From assembly GCF_900156625.1 (NCBI RefSeq), contig NZ_FTOB01000004.1, positions 124,001 through 188,000 of the forward strand: a stretch of 64,000 nucleotides of DNA, in the 5' to 3' direction. The position numbers and the translations under genes were made by a program. Below the pieces are notes generated by a model that was not told where the DNA came from, searched no databases, and worked only from the letters and a program-made list of their open reading frames with translations. The DNA is from Zobellia uliginosa (lineage in GTDB: Bacteria > Bacteroidota > Bacteroidia > Flavobacteriales > Flavobacteriaceae). Below are positions 8,020 through 14,866 of this stretch, in pieces. The stretch's first letter is position 1. Each line of letters opens with the position of its first letter.

Positions 8020-8598
8020 ATGAGTGTACTTGAAGAATTGAAAAAGAGGAGTGGCAATGCCTGTGAACTATGTGGGGCCACTGACGAACTGAATGTGTAT
8101 GAGGTGCCTCCGGTTTCTACAGGAGGAATCGATGGCAGCATTTTGGCCTGTGCGACCTGTACGGGACAAATTGAAAATCCCGATACTACCGATGCCAACC
8201 ACTGGCGTTGTTTGAACGATAGCATGTGGAGCGAGCACGATGCCGTAAAGGTTGTGGCCTGGCGTATGCTTTCGCGTTTGAAGGAAGAGGGCTGGCCCAA
8301 AGACCTGCTCGATATGATGTATATGGAAGACCAAGCCTTGGAGTGGGCCAAGGCCACGGGTGAAGGTCTTGCGGAAAGCGAGAAAATCATTCACCGCGAT
8401 GTCAACGGTGTTATCTTGGAAAACGGTGACAACGTGGTGCTTGTAAAAGACTTGAAGGTAAAAGGCTCGAGTATGGTAGCCAAACAAGGTACGGCGGTAC
8501 GCCGAATTTCATTGGACCGCGAGAATGCCGAATATATAGAGGGCAAGGTCGATGGCCAACAGATAGTGATCATTACGAAATACGTAAAGAAGACATAA
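8020..8598 (+). CDS. PhnA domain protein
   Basis: A 192-residue protein. The N-terminus holds a zinc ribbon (CELCG near residues 15-19 and CATC near 45-48), and the C-terminal part carries the PhnA domain: RDVNGVILENGDNVVLVKDL, then VKGSSMVAKQGTAVR and EGKVDGQQIVIITKYVKK. PhnA proteins were named from a phosphonate operon of E. coli but have no proven role in phosphonate use, and no phosphonate gene is nearby. TAAATTTG at 7995-8002 is a plausible -7 element 17 bases before the ATG. A strong bidirectional terminator follows directly. Family call is firm; function open. Confidence 0.88.
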   Translation: MSVLEELKKRSGNACELCGATDELNVYEVPPVSTGGIDGSILACATCTGQIENPDTTDANHWRCLNDSMWSEHDAVKVVAWRMLSRLKEEGWPKDLLDMMYMEDQALEWAKATGEGLAESEKIIHRDVNGVILENGDNVVLVKDLKVKGSSMVAKQGTAVRRISLDRENAEYIEGKVDGQQIVIITKYVKKT

Positions 8599-8604
8599 AA
8601 AAAA

Positions 8605-8636
8605 GGGAATCGGTCTAGTATCGATTCCCTTTTTTC
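8605..8636. terminator. Bidirectional rho-independent terminator
   Basis: An 8-bp stem GGGAATCG/CGATTCCC (8605-8612 and 8622-8629) with an A run before and a T run after. It sits between the convergent phnA-like and dipeptidase genes and can end both transcripts. Confidence 0.85.
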
Positions 8637-8638
8637 TT

Positions 8639-10027
8639 TTACCGCTTCATTTCCGTGAAGTAGTGGTAGAAATAGGGTATGGTCTCAATACCCTTTAGAT
8701 AGTTCCAAACCCCGAAATGTTCGTTGGGCGAGTGGATAGCGTCACTATCGAGCCCGAAGCCCATAAGAATGGTTTTGCTGTTCAATTCTTTTTCGAATAG
8801 GGCTACAATGGGAATACTGCCCCCGCTACGTTGCGGGATCGGTTTTTTGCCGAAGGTAGTTTCGTAGGCCTTTGATGCCGCTTGGTAGGCTATAGTGTCA
8901 ATTGGGGTAACATAGCCTTGTCCGCCGTGATGGGGGGTTACTTTTACGGTAACGCCTTTGGGGGCGATACTTTCAAAGTGGGTCTTGAACAATTGGGTGA
9001 TTTCTTGCCAATCTTGGTGGGGTACCAAACGCATGGATATCTTGGCATAGGCCTTGCTGGCTATTACCGTTTTTGCACCTTCGCCAGTGTAGCCGCCCCA
9101 AATTCCGTTTACGTCCAATGTAGGACGTATGCTGTTGCGCTCATTGGTGCTATAGCCTTTTTCTCCGTCAACGGATGCAATGTCGAGTGCTTTTTGATAG
9201 GCTTTAAGGCTAAACGGGGCCTTGGCCATTTCTGCCCGTTCTTCTTGGGAGAGTTCTTCTACCTTGTCGTAAAATCCGGGAATGGTAATATGGTTGTTCT
9301 CGTCATGGAGGGAGGCGATCATTTTGGTAAGCGCGTTTATGGGATTGGCAACGGCACCACCGTAGAGTCCTGAATGTAAGTCCCGATTAGGTCCGGTTAC
9401 CTCTACTTCTACATAGCTAAGGCCCCGTAGTCCCGTAGTGATGCTCGGTACATCGTTGGCAATCATTCCGGTATCGGAAATCAGGATGATATCGTTGGCC
9501 AGTTTTTCGCGGTTATTGGCCACAAAAACCCCCAAGTTGTTACTGCCTACCTCTTCTTCACCTTCGATCATGAATTTTACGTTACAGGGCAATTGGCCGG
9601 TCTTGACCATAAATTCCAATGCCTTTACGTGCATGTACATTTGTCCTTTGTCATCACAGGCGCCACGGGCGAATATGGCCCCTTCGGGGTGGGTTTCGGT
9701 TTCTTTGATGACCGGTTCAAAGGGTGGGGAGTTCCATAGCTCCACCGGGTCGGGGGGTTGTACGTCGTAATGGCCGTACACTAAAACCGTGGGAAGGTTT
9801 GGGTCTATCGTCTTTTCTCCGTAGACGATGGGGTAGCCATCCGTTTCACAAATTTCTACGGTATCGCAACCTGCATTTTCTAGTGCGGTCTTTACCGCTT
9901 CAGATGTGTCGATAACATCTTGGGAGAAGGCGGAGTCGGCGCTGACCGAAGGAATGCGTAGTAGTTGTATGAGTTCATCTAAGAACCTTTGCTTATTTTT
10001 TTGAATGTAATCTTGTACGTTTTGCAT
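8639..10027 (-). CDS. M20 family dipeptidase
   Basis: A 462-residue cytoplasmic metallopeptidase of family M20 (carnosinase/PepV-like). Visible motifs are YGHYDVQPPDP near residue 85 (zinc His and Asp), ARGACDDKGQMY (bridging Asp), and MIEGEEEVGS (catalytic Glu pair), with a dimerisation-type lid domain around 200-330 and the terminal His in DAIHSPNEHF. Such enzymes hydrolyse dipeptides using two metal ions. The start codon ATG at 10027 gives the full family N-terminus. It is a single-gene unit between a terminator and the tRNA-Leu promoter region. Substrate range is not predictable. Confidence 0.92.
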   Translation of the reverse strand: MQNVQDYIQKNKQRFLDELIQLLRIPSVSADSAFSQDVIDTSEAVKTALENAGCDTVEICETDGYPIVYGEKTIDPNLPTVLVYGHYDVQPPDPVELWNSPPFEPVIKETETHPEGAIFARGACDDKGQMYMHVKALEFMVKTGQLPCNVKFMIEGEEEVGSNNLGVFVANNREKLANDIILISDTGMIANDVPSITTGLRGLSYVEVEVTGPNRDLHSGLYGGAVANPINALTKMIASLHDENNHITIPGFYDKVEELSQEERAEMAKAPFSLKAYQKALDIASVDGEKGYSTNERNSIRPTLDVNGIWGGYTGEGAKTVIASKAYAKISMRLVPHQDWQEITQLFKTHFESIAPKGVTVKVTPHHGGQGYVTPIDTIAYQAASKAYETTFGKKPIPQRSGGSIPIVALFEKELNSKTILMGFGLDSDAIHSPNEHFGVWNYLKGIETIPYFYHYFTEMKR

Positions 10028-10110
10028 GGAGCAAATTTAGAGTGTAATTTAAAAATACGAAAAAGAACGTTTTTATATGAAGGAAAATTTAGAGAATTAA
10101 AATTTTGCAT

Positions 10111-10118
10111 TATATTTG
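10111..10118 (+). promoter_or_regulatory. -7 promoter element of tRNA-Leu
   Basis: TATATTTG matches the Bacteroidota -7 consensus TAnnTTTG and lies 23 bases before the tRNA. The -33 region shows only TTT, not a full TTG. Confidence 0.5.
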
Positions 10119-10141
10119 CATCCCAATTTGATATTGGAAAT

Positions 10142-10223
10142 GCAGGCGTGGTGGAATTGGTAGACACGCTAGACTTAGGATCTAGTGCCGCAAGGTGTGA
10201 GAGTTCGAGTCTCTCCGCCTGTA
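10142..10223 (+). tRNA. tRNA-Leu (anticodon TAG)
   Basis: An 82-base class II tRNA. The acceptor stem pairs GCAGGCG with CGCCTGT; the D arm contains TGGTAGACAC; the anticodon loop CTTAGGA gives TAG; a variable arm follows; and the T arm is GAGAG-TTCGAGT-CTCTC. The discriminator base is A, as expected for leucine. CCA is not encoded. Confidence 0.95.
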
Positions 10224-10237
10224 CAGCAAGAATCCTG

Positions 10238-10257
10238 TCCCGAGTATGGCCTCGGGA
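10238..10257. repeat. Short palindromic repeat, copy 1
   Basis: A 7-bp stem TCCCGAG/CTCGGGA with a 6-base loop, preceded by CCTG. The same CCTGTCCCGAG plus CTCGGG arrangement recurs at 10333-10355, about 99 bases downstream. Confidence 0.5.
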
Positions 10258-10287
10258 AGCCCTTCAGGAAACTGAGGGGCTTTTTTT
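10258..10287 (+). terminator. Rho-independent terminator of tRNA-Leu
   Basis: A 10-bp stem AGCCCTTCAG/CTGAGGGGCT with one G-T pair, a GAAA tetraloop and seven T residues, 35 bases after the tRNA. Confidence 0.85.
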
Positions 10288-10332
10288 GTGGACGATGTTT
10301 GGGGGAGTGAAAGAGTAAGGAGAGGCGAGAAG

Positions 10333-10367
10333 CCTGTCCCGAGCGGAGCCTCGGGGAGTCGATCGAC
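10333..10367. repeat. Short palindromic repeat, copy 2, with adjacent palindrome
   Basis: CCTGTCCCGAG followed by CTCGGG after six bases repeats the element at 10234-10257. It is joined to a perfect 10-base palindrome, GTCGATCGAC (10358-10367). The arrangement looks like a mobile or structured extragenic palindrome rather than a promoter. Confidence 0.45.
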
Positions 10368-10404
10368 GATAAGGTTGCTTTGTCGGGTTTAACAGCTCCT
10401 TTAA

Positions 10405-10418
10405 GTGTAAATTAACAC
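10405..10418. promoter_or_regulatory. Candidate operator dyad
   Basis: GTGTAAATTAACAC is a 14-base near-palindrome (6 of 7 base pairs match). It lies 33 bases before a TAAGTTTG -7-like element (10438-10445) and 47 before the start of the small His/Cys protein gene, where a repressor such as Zur or Fur could act. The regulator is a guess. Confidence 0.35.
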
Positions 10419-10451
10419 CCCATTGGCATTATTTTAGTAAGTTTGCCGCAA

Positions 10452-10760
10452 ATGCTTCAGGGCCATGTAAAACATATCAGCTCGTATTTCTTACTTGTTC
10501 TTTTCCTTTCTGTGAAAATGGCAGGTCTGCACGTGTTGTCTCATTCTGAAGATAAAGACCATGCCGTTTATTGTACGGTTTGTGATTTGACTACCGCACA
10601 TAATCTAGTTCCGGCTATTGCTCCGGATGTAGCGGATTTTAAGGTAGACAATTTTGAGGAAATTCCCCTTCAAGGATCCGATACCATATATACCTTTGTG
10701 GTTAGCGGTACATTAGATTCCGATCAACTCTTTTCTAGGCCTCCTCCGTTTAGGCTATAA
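10452..10760 (+). CDS. Small membrane/periplasmic protein with His and CxxC motifs
   Basis: About 102 residues from ATG 10452; a TTG nine bases upstream is also in frame but less likely. A hydrophobic N-terminal helix (YFLLVLFLSVKMAG) could be a signal anchor. It is followed by a His-, Asp- and Cys-containing stretch (HVLSHSEDKDH, then CTVC and a further H) that looks suited to metal binding, and then an acidic tail. I do not recognise a named family. It precedes the TonB receptor and the two His-rich lipoprotein genes on the same strand, which suggests a role in the same metal-handling pathway. TAAGTTTG ends 6 bases before the ATG. Confidence 0.6.
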   Translation: MLQGHVKHISSYFLLVLFLSVKMAGLHVLSHSEDKDHAVYCTVCDLTTAHNLVPAIAPDVADFKVDNFEEIPLQGSDTIYTFVVSGTLDSDQLFSRPPPFRL

Positions 10761-10908
10761 TCTTTCCTGTACATTTCTAAAGTTCTAACACCACGTAGGT
10801 GATAGGTTTTGAGTGGGTTTTTGTCCCATCCTGAGTCGGTTTATATGTGGTTTGCTACGGTAATCCGTGGTCGGTATGCTTCGTTTTTGTGAGGTGTATC
10901 TGTTTGGA

Positions 10909-10929
10909 CACTAGTGGTGTACAGCTGTA
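10909..10929. promoter_or_regulatory. Two adjacent palindromes upstream of the TonB receptor gene
   Basis: A perfect 8-base palindrome CACTAGTG (10909-10916) and a perfect 10-base palindrome TACAGCTGTA (10920-10929) lie 3 bases apart, about 60-80 bases before the receptor start. They may be operator sites, but no regulator is known for them. Confidence 0.25.
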
Positions 10930-10987
10930 AAAGGGCGTGTTTCCGCGTTCTGGTTCTCTCAATTTTTTTAGTTTTTTAGCAGTCAGT

Positions 10988-13357
10988 ATGATGTACAGAT
11001 TATTGGGTATGTGGCTTTGTTTTAGCCTATGTTCGGTGGCCCACGCACAAAGCACTTTTGATATCGAAGGTGTGGTGTTGGACGGGCATACCTTGAAACC
11101 GATCAAGGATGTAAACATCCTCAGTAAACCCTTTTTTGCCATTTCCAACGACAACGGCGAGTTTAAAATTTCCGATGTCCCCAAAGGAAAATACACCTTT
11201 ACCATAAGTCATATCGCTTATGGACAACAGCACCTTGAAATCGAGGTTGACGGTAGCCATAGACATTGGGTAATAAGGCTTCAAGAAGCCGTGACGAACT
11301 TAGAAGGAATTGAGCTTTCCGCAACAACGGATGGGCGCAAGGCACAGGAGTTGGCGACAATTTCCGTGGCGGTTTCAAAGGCGTATTTGGAGGGGAACAG
11401 GGAGAATAGCCTTATGCAAACCCTTAAGAAAATCCCCGGGGTAAGCACCATTTCCATTGGTTCGGGACAATCAAAGCCGGTTATCAGGGGGCTCGGTTTT
11501 AACCGTGTTAGCGTGGTTCAGAACGGGGTAAAACACGAGGCGCAGCAGTGGGGCAATGATCACGGACTTGAAATCGACCAGTATGGTATAGAGAACGTTC
11601 ATATCATAAAGGGGCCGGCCTCCCTTTTGTATGGATCCGATGCTATTTCGGGGGTAGTGGATATTGAGCCGCCCAGTGTGCCAATACCCCACACTTTTGA
11701 AGGGGAAGTGAACCTGTTAGGTGAAACCAATAACGACCTCTTGGGAGTCTCAACGGGAGTTCAAGGGCGAAAAGAGACTTGGTTTTACCGCGGGAGACTC
11801 ACCTTGAGGGACTACGGGGATTACAAGGTGCCAACCGATGAAATTCGGTATGAGAGCTATATTTTTGACCTGAACGATAATCACTTGAGGAATACGGCGG
11901 GGCAAGAGGCCAATGTAAGCTTCAGTCTGGGCTATCTCAGAGATGACATTAAATCGGAAACCTTTTTTAGCAATGTTTTCGCCAAGAATGGATTCTTCGC
12001 CAATGCCCATGGCCTAGAGGTGAGAACCTCCGCCATCGATTATGACGGGTCGAGCCGCGATGTAGATTTGCCCTTTCACCAAGTGAACCATTTCAAGGTC
12101 GTTAACAACACCACTTTTTTTAAGGATAAGCATATCGTACAGCTCGATTTCGGCTTTCAGAACAACCAAAGGGAAGAGCATTCCGAGCCGGTGCCCCACG
12201 GCTATATGCCCAAGCCAGCCGATAGTAGGGAGCGGATATTTAGCAAAAATACCCTTTCCTTGAACGCTAAAACCACTTATAAGCCCAATGAAGCACATAG
12301 TTTCGTGTTCGGGCTCAACGGTGAGATGCAAAATAACAACATTGGCGGCTGGGGTTTTTTGATTCCCGAATACGAACGCTACAATGTAGGGGTATATGTA
12401 TTTGACCATTATAAGCTTAATACGAATTTCCACCTACAGGGAGGGATACGCTACGATTGGGGCCATATGGACACCCAAGGGTATCGCGATTGGTTTCCGT
12501 CTACGGTCAATAATGCCGATGGTACCACGTCTTACGTGTACATGCAACGGTCGCAGGAAAGGAGCATGGACTTTAACAGTGTCAATGGTTCGGTAGGCCT
12601 GAGCTATCATAGCAGCAAGACAACCTACAAGTTGAATCTGGGCAAGAGTTTTAGAATGCCCTTGCCGAACGAACTTGCTTCCGATGGTGTCAATTATCAC
12701 ATGTACCGCTATGAAAAGGGGAATATAGACCTCGACCCCGAGCAATCGTACCAAATCGATGCGGATATTGAACATAAGGGAGGGGCTTATCGCATAGGTG
12801 TAAGTCCCTTTTTGAATTTTTTCGGAAATTTTATTTATCTCAACCCTACTTCCGGTTACAACGAGTCGCTACAGGTTTATGAATATGTGCAAAGTAAGGT
12901 GGTCCGTTATGGGGGCGAACTTAGTGCAGGCGTAGACCTTAATGCTTCCTTAAGTGCCGATGCTTCGCTTGAGTACGTCTACTCGAGACAGACCAGTGGA
13001 CCGAAGAAAAATTTCACCCTTCCTTTTTCCCCACCGCTATCTGCCTTGTTCTCTGTTAATTATCGGTTTAACGATTTGGGCTTTCTGACCGAGCCTTCCC
13101 TTAATGCGGATCTGCGGGTTACGGCCGAACAAAATAAAATTGTCCCTCCCGAGGAACGCACCGATGGCTACCAGGTTTTGAACCTTTCCGCCACGGCCAA
13201 GTTGAACTTGCCCGGCTTCGAGAGGCCTACCCGATTGCGGGTAAAACTCAACAATGTATTCCATACCGAATACTACGACCATACCAGTTTTTACAGGCTT
13301 ATAGATGTGCCAGAGGCCGGTAGAAACATATCGCTATCAATAACAATTCCTTTTTAA
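10988..13357 (+). CDS. TonB-dependent outer-membrane receptor, ZnuD-like (metal uptake)
   Basis: A 789-residue outer-membrane receptor. A signal peptide (MMYRLLGMWLCFSLCSVAHA) decides the start at ATG 10988; an upstream in-frame GTG at 10937 would bury it. A carboxypeptidase-like domain (about 25-105; FDIEGVVLDGHTLKPIKDVN) is followed by the plug (KKIPGVSTIS, then KGPASLLYGSDAISGVVDIEP) and a beta-barrel ending in SLSITIPF. The plug segment QQWGNDHGLEIDQYG and the later FRMPLPNELASDG resemble ZnuD-type zinc receptors, and loops are His-containing (REEHSEPVPHGYMP). There is no STN domain, so it does not signal through FecR. The His-rich lipoproteins downstream support metal import, perhaps zinc. 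The substrate is an inference. Confidence 0.8.
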   Translation: MMYRLLGMWLCFSLCSVAHAQSTFDIEGVVLDGHTLKPIKDVNILSKPFFAISNDNGEFKISDVPKGKYTFTISHIAYGQQHLEIEVDGSHRHWVIRLQEAVTNLEGIELSATTDGRKAQELATISVAVSKAYLEGNRENSLMQTLKKIPGVSTISIGSGQSKPVIRGLGFNRVSVVQNGVKHEAQQWGNDHGLEIDQYGIENVHIIKGPASLLYGSDAISGVVDIEPPSVPIPHTFEGEVNLLGETNNDLLGVSTGVQGRKETWFYRGRLTLRDYGDYKVPTDEIRYESYIFDLNDNHLRNTAGQEANVSFSLGYLRDDIKSETFFSNVFAKNGFFANAHGLEVRTSAIDYDGSSRDVDLPFHQVNHFKVVNNTTFFKDKHIVQLDFGFQNNQREEHSEPVPHGYMPKPADSRERIFSKNTLSLNAKTTYKPNEAHSFVFGLNGEMQNNNIGGWGFLIPEYERYNVGVYVFDHYKLNTNFHLQGGIRYDWGHMDTQGYRDWFPSTVNNADGTTSYVYMQRSQERSMDFNSVNGSVGLSYHSSKTTYKLNLGKSFRMPLPNELASDGVNYHMYRYEKGNIDLDPEQSYQIDADIEHKGGAYRIGVSPFLNFFGNFIYLNPTSGYNESLQVYEYVQSKVVRYGGELSAGVDLNASLSADASLEYVYSRQTSGPKKNFTLPFSPPLSALFSVNYRFNDLGFLTEPSLNADLRVTAEQNKIVPPEERTDGYQVLNLSATAKLNLPGFERPTRLRVKLNNVFHTEYYDHTSFYRLIDVPEAGRNISLSITIPF

Positions 13358-13368
13358 TAATTAATCAA

Positions 13369-14175
13369 ATGAAGTATAACACCCAAAGCAAAAGTAAAAT
13401 GAAAGCAAATTTTAAATTATCAATCTTTTTCGCATCCTTGATCCTATTTTTTAGCGCTTGTAGCAGCGATGATGAAAACCCCGGCCTAGCGGCTCCCGTA
13501 ATTTCCGATTTTGAATACGGAGCAGGAAGTGAACACTCGACTGATCGCGTGGCGTATAAGGGCTCCGATATACACTTGGAGGCCGCTATAACGGCCGAGG
13601 CTGTGGTAAAAAGTATTTCGGTCGATATTCATTCTGATGATGTGACGCCTGCAGAGGGCGAAGTGGAATGGCATTTTGAACAAAACTATACCGATGCCAC
13701 GTATCTCGTTAAAAACCCAACTTTTCACGAGCATATTGATGTGCCTACGGATATTCCTGCCGGGGAATACCATATAGTCTTAACCGTTACCGACGAGATG
13801 GGAAACAGTACCGAGGCGGAAGCCCATTTGCAAATTTTGGATGTAATCGCCATAAGCGATTTTTCCATGGATGAGTCCGTAGTGCGAGGGGAAGATTTCC
13901 ATGTCGAATTTCAGATAAGTGCGATTCACGGGATTCACGAACTTATGGTCGATGTGCATGCCCACGGACTCACCGTAGGCGATGGGGAAGTAGAGTGGGA
14001 CGGTGAATTCAATTATGGTGAAAAATACCATGAGGAGACCGATGTGGAATTTCACGAACATATCGATGTACCGGTAAGCGCTCCCGTAGGTGAGTACCAT
14101 ATTAAGTTTACCATTACCGATGAAGAGGGAAACACTTTTGATTACGACGAGCATATTGATGTAGTCGCCCCTTAG
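13369..14175 (+). CDS. His-rich lipoprotein with two DUF4625-type domains
   Basis: A secreted lipoprotein, 268 residues from ATG 13369 or 258 from ATG 13399. The second start gives a cleaner lipoprotein signal (MKANFKLSIFFASLILFFSAC), with the lipidated Cys followed by Ser and Asp residues. Two tandem copies of the same domain follow: each has VD(I/V)H..., GEVEW, a Tyr/Asp stretch, FHEHIDVP, and AGEYHI or VGEYHIKFT with a T(V/I)TDE ending. This is the DUF4625 pattern. The many paired histidines suggest metal binding at the cell surface or periplasm. It starts 12 bases after the TonB receptor stop and belongs to that operon. Function in metal capture is inferred from context. Confidence 0.78.
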   Translation: MKYNTQSKSKMKANFKLSIFFASLILFFSACSSDDENPGLAAPVISDFEYGAGSEHSTDRVAYKGSDIHLEAAITAEAVVKSISVDIHSDDVTPAEGEVEWHFEQNYTDATYLVKNPTFHEHIDVPTDIPAGEYHIVLTVTDEMGNSTEAEAHLQILDVIAISDFSMDESVVRGEDFHVEFQISAIHGIHELMVDVHAHGLTVGDGEVEWDGEFNYGEKYHEETDVEFHEHIDVPVSAPVGEYHIKFTITDEEGNTFDYDEHIDVVAP

Positions 14176-14235
14176 TACTTAAGGCTACCAGGCGGTTATC
14201 CCTTGGTGGCCAATTTTTAATTCAAAAATCATTTT

Positions 14236-14709
14236 ATGAAATCAATAAAATATGTTTTTCTGTCTGCCCTGTGCCTCTTGTTTTTGGCCTCCTGCTCAAA
14301 CGGGGATGATACCGATGTAGACGACGAAAAGCCATCTATTAGTTTGGTCGGGGGATTTCCACAATCATGCTCCGAGCTTAAGCGGGGAGAGACCTATGTT
14401 TTTAAGGCCTTGGTAAGCGATAATGTAGGGTTGGCTTCCTATAGTTTAAATGTGCACCATAATTTTGACCACCACACCCATGACGATCAAGGTGTCGAAT
14501 GTGTGCTTAGCGCCAAAAAAGAGGCTGAAAATCCTATGATTTTTATGGAAAATTATGCTATTGGATCCAATAAAACCTCCTATGAGATCACTATTGAATT
14601 GACCATACCCCAAGATGTGGATACCGGTGATTACCACTGTTCCTACTCGGTTACCGATGTTACGGGGTGGCAGGGCAGGACTGCGGTAGATGTCAAGATT
14701 GTAGAGTGA
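14236..14709 (+). CDS. DUF4625 lipoprotein with His cluster
   Basis: A 157-residue lipoprotein with signal peptide MKSIKYVFLSALCLLFLASC and a Ser/Asp-rich linker. A single DUF4625-type domain follows, ending in DTGDYHCSYSVTDVTGW. A dense histidine cluster (VHHNFDHHTHDDQ, near residues 74-86) resembles a metal-binding site, and Cys residues near 45, 94 and 135 could form a disulfide or join metal binding. It is the last gene of the row small protein, TonB receptor, two-domain lipoprotein, so it probably works with the receptor. DUF4625 proteins have no proven biochemical function. Confidence 0.78.
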   Translation: MKSIKYVFLSALCLLFLASCSNGDDTDVDDEKPSISLVGGFPQSCSELKRGETYVFKALVSDNVGLASYSLNVHHNFDHHTHDDQGVECVLSAKKEAENPMIFMENYAIGSNKTSYEITIELTIPQDVDTGDYHCSYSVTDVTGWQGRTAVDVKIVE

Positions 14710-14794
14710 TTTTTTGATTTCTGTCTTTTATCGATAAAGGTTATTTCAAAAGTGTAAGAAGAGACAGGCCGTTTAAATTGTAAAACGATGATAG

Positions 14795-14830
14795 AAAAAA
14801 GGCTACTCAGCTTTTTGTTGAGTAGCCTTT
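14795..14830 (-). terminator. Rho-independent terminator of the STN TonB receptor gene
   Basis: A perfect 12-bp stem AAAGGCTACTCA/TGAGTAGCCTTT (14798-14809 and 14819-14830), with the T run on the minus strand (A run 14795-14800). It may also stop the convergent plus-strand transcript weakly. Confidence 0.82.
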
Positions 14831-14866
14831 ACTATATAGCTAATAATCTATAATCAGTGATTTACC

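Noticed and set aside
8882-9373. A 163-residue frame inside the dipeptidase gene
   Set aside because: It lies antisense to a clear M20 peptidase and has no family features.
10937-10987. GTG start for the TonB receptor
   Set aside because: It would place 17 residues ahead of a good signal peptide starting at ATG 10988.
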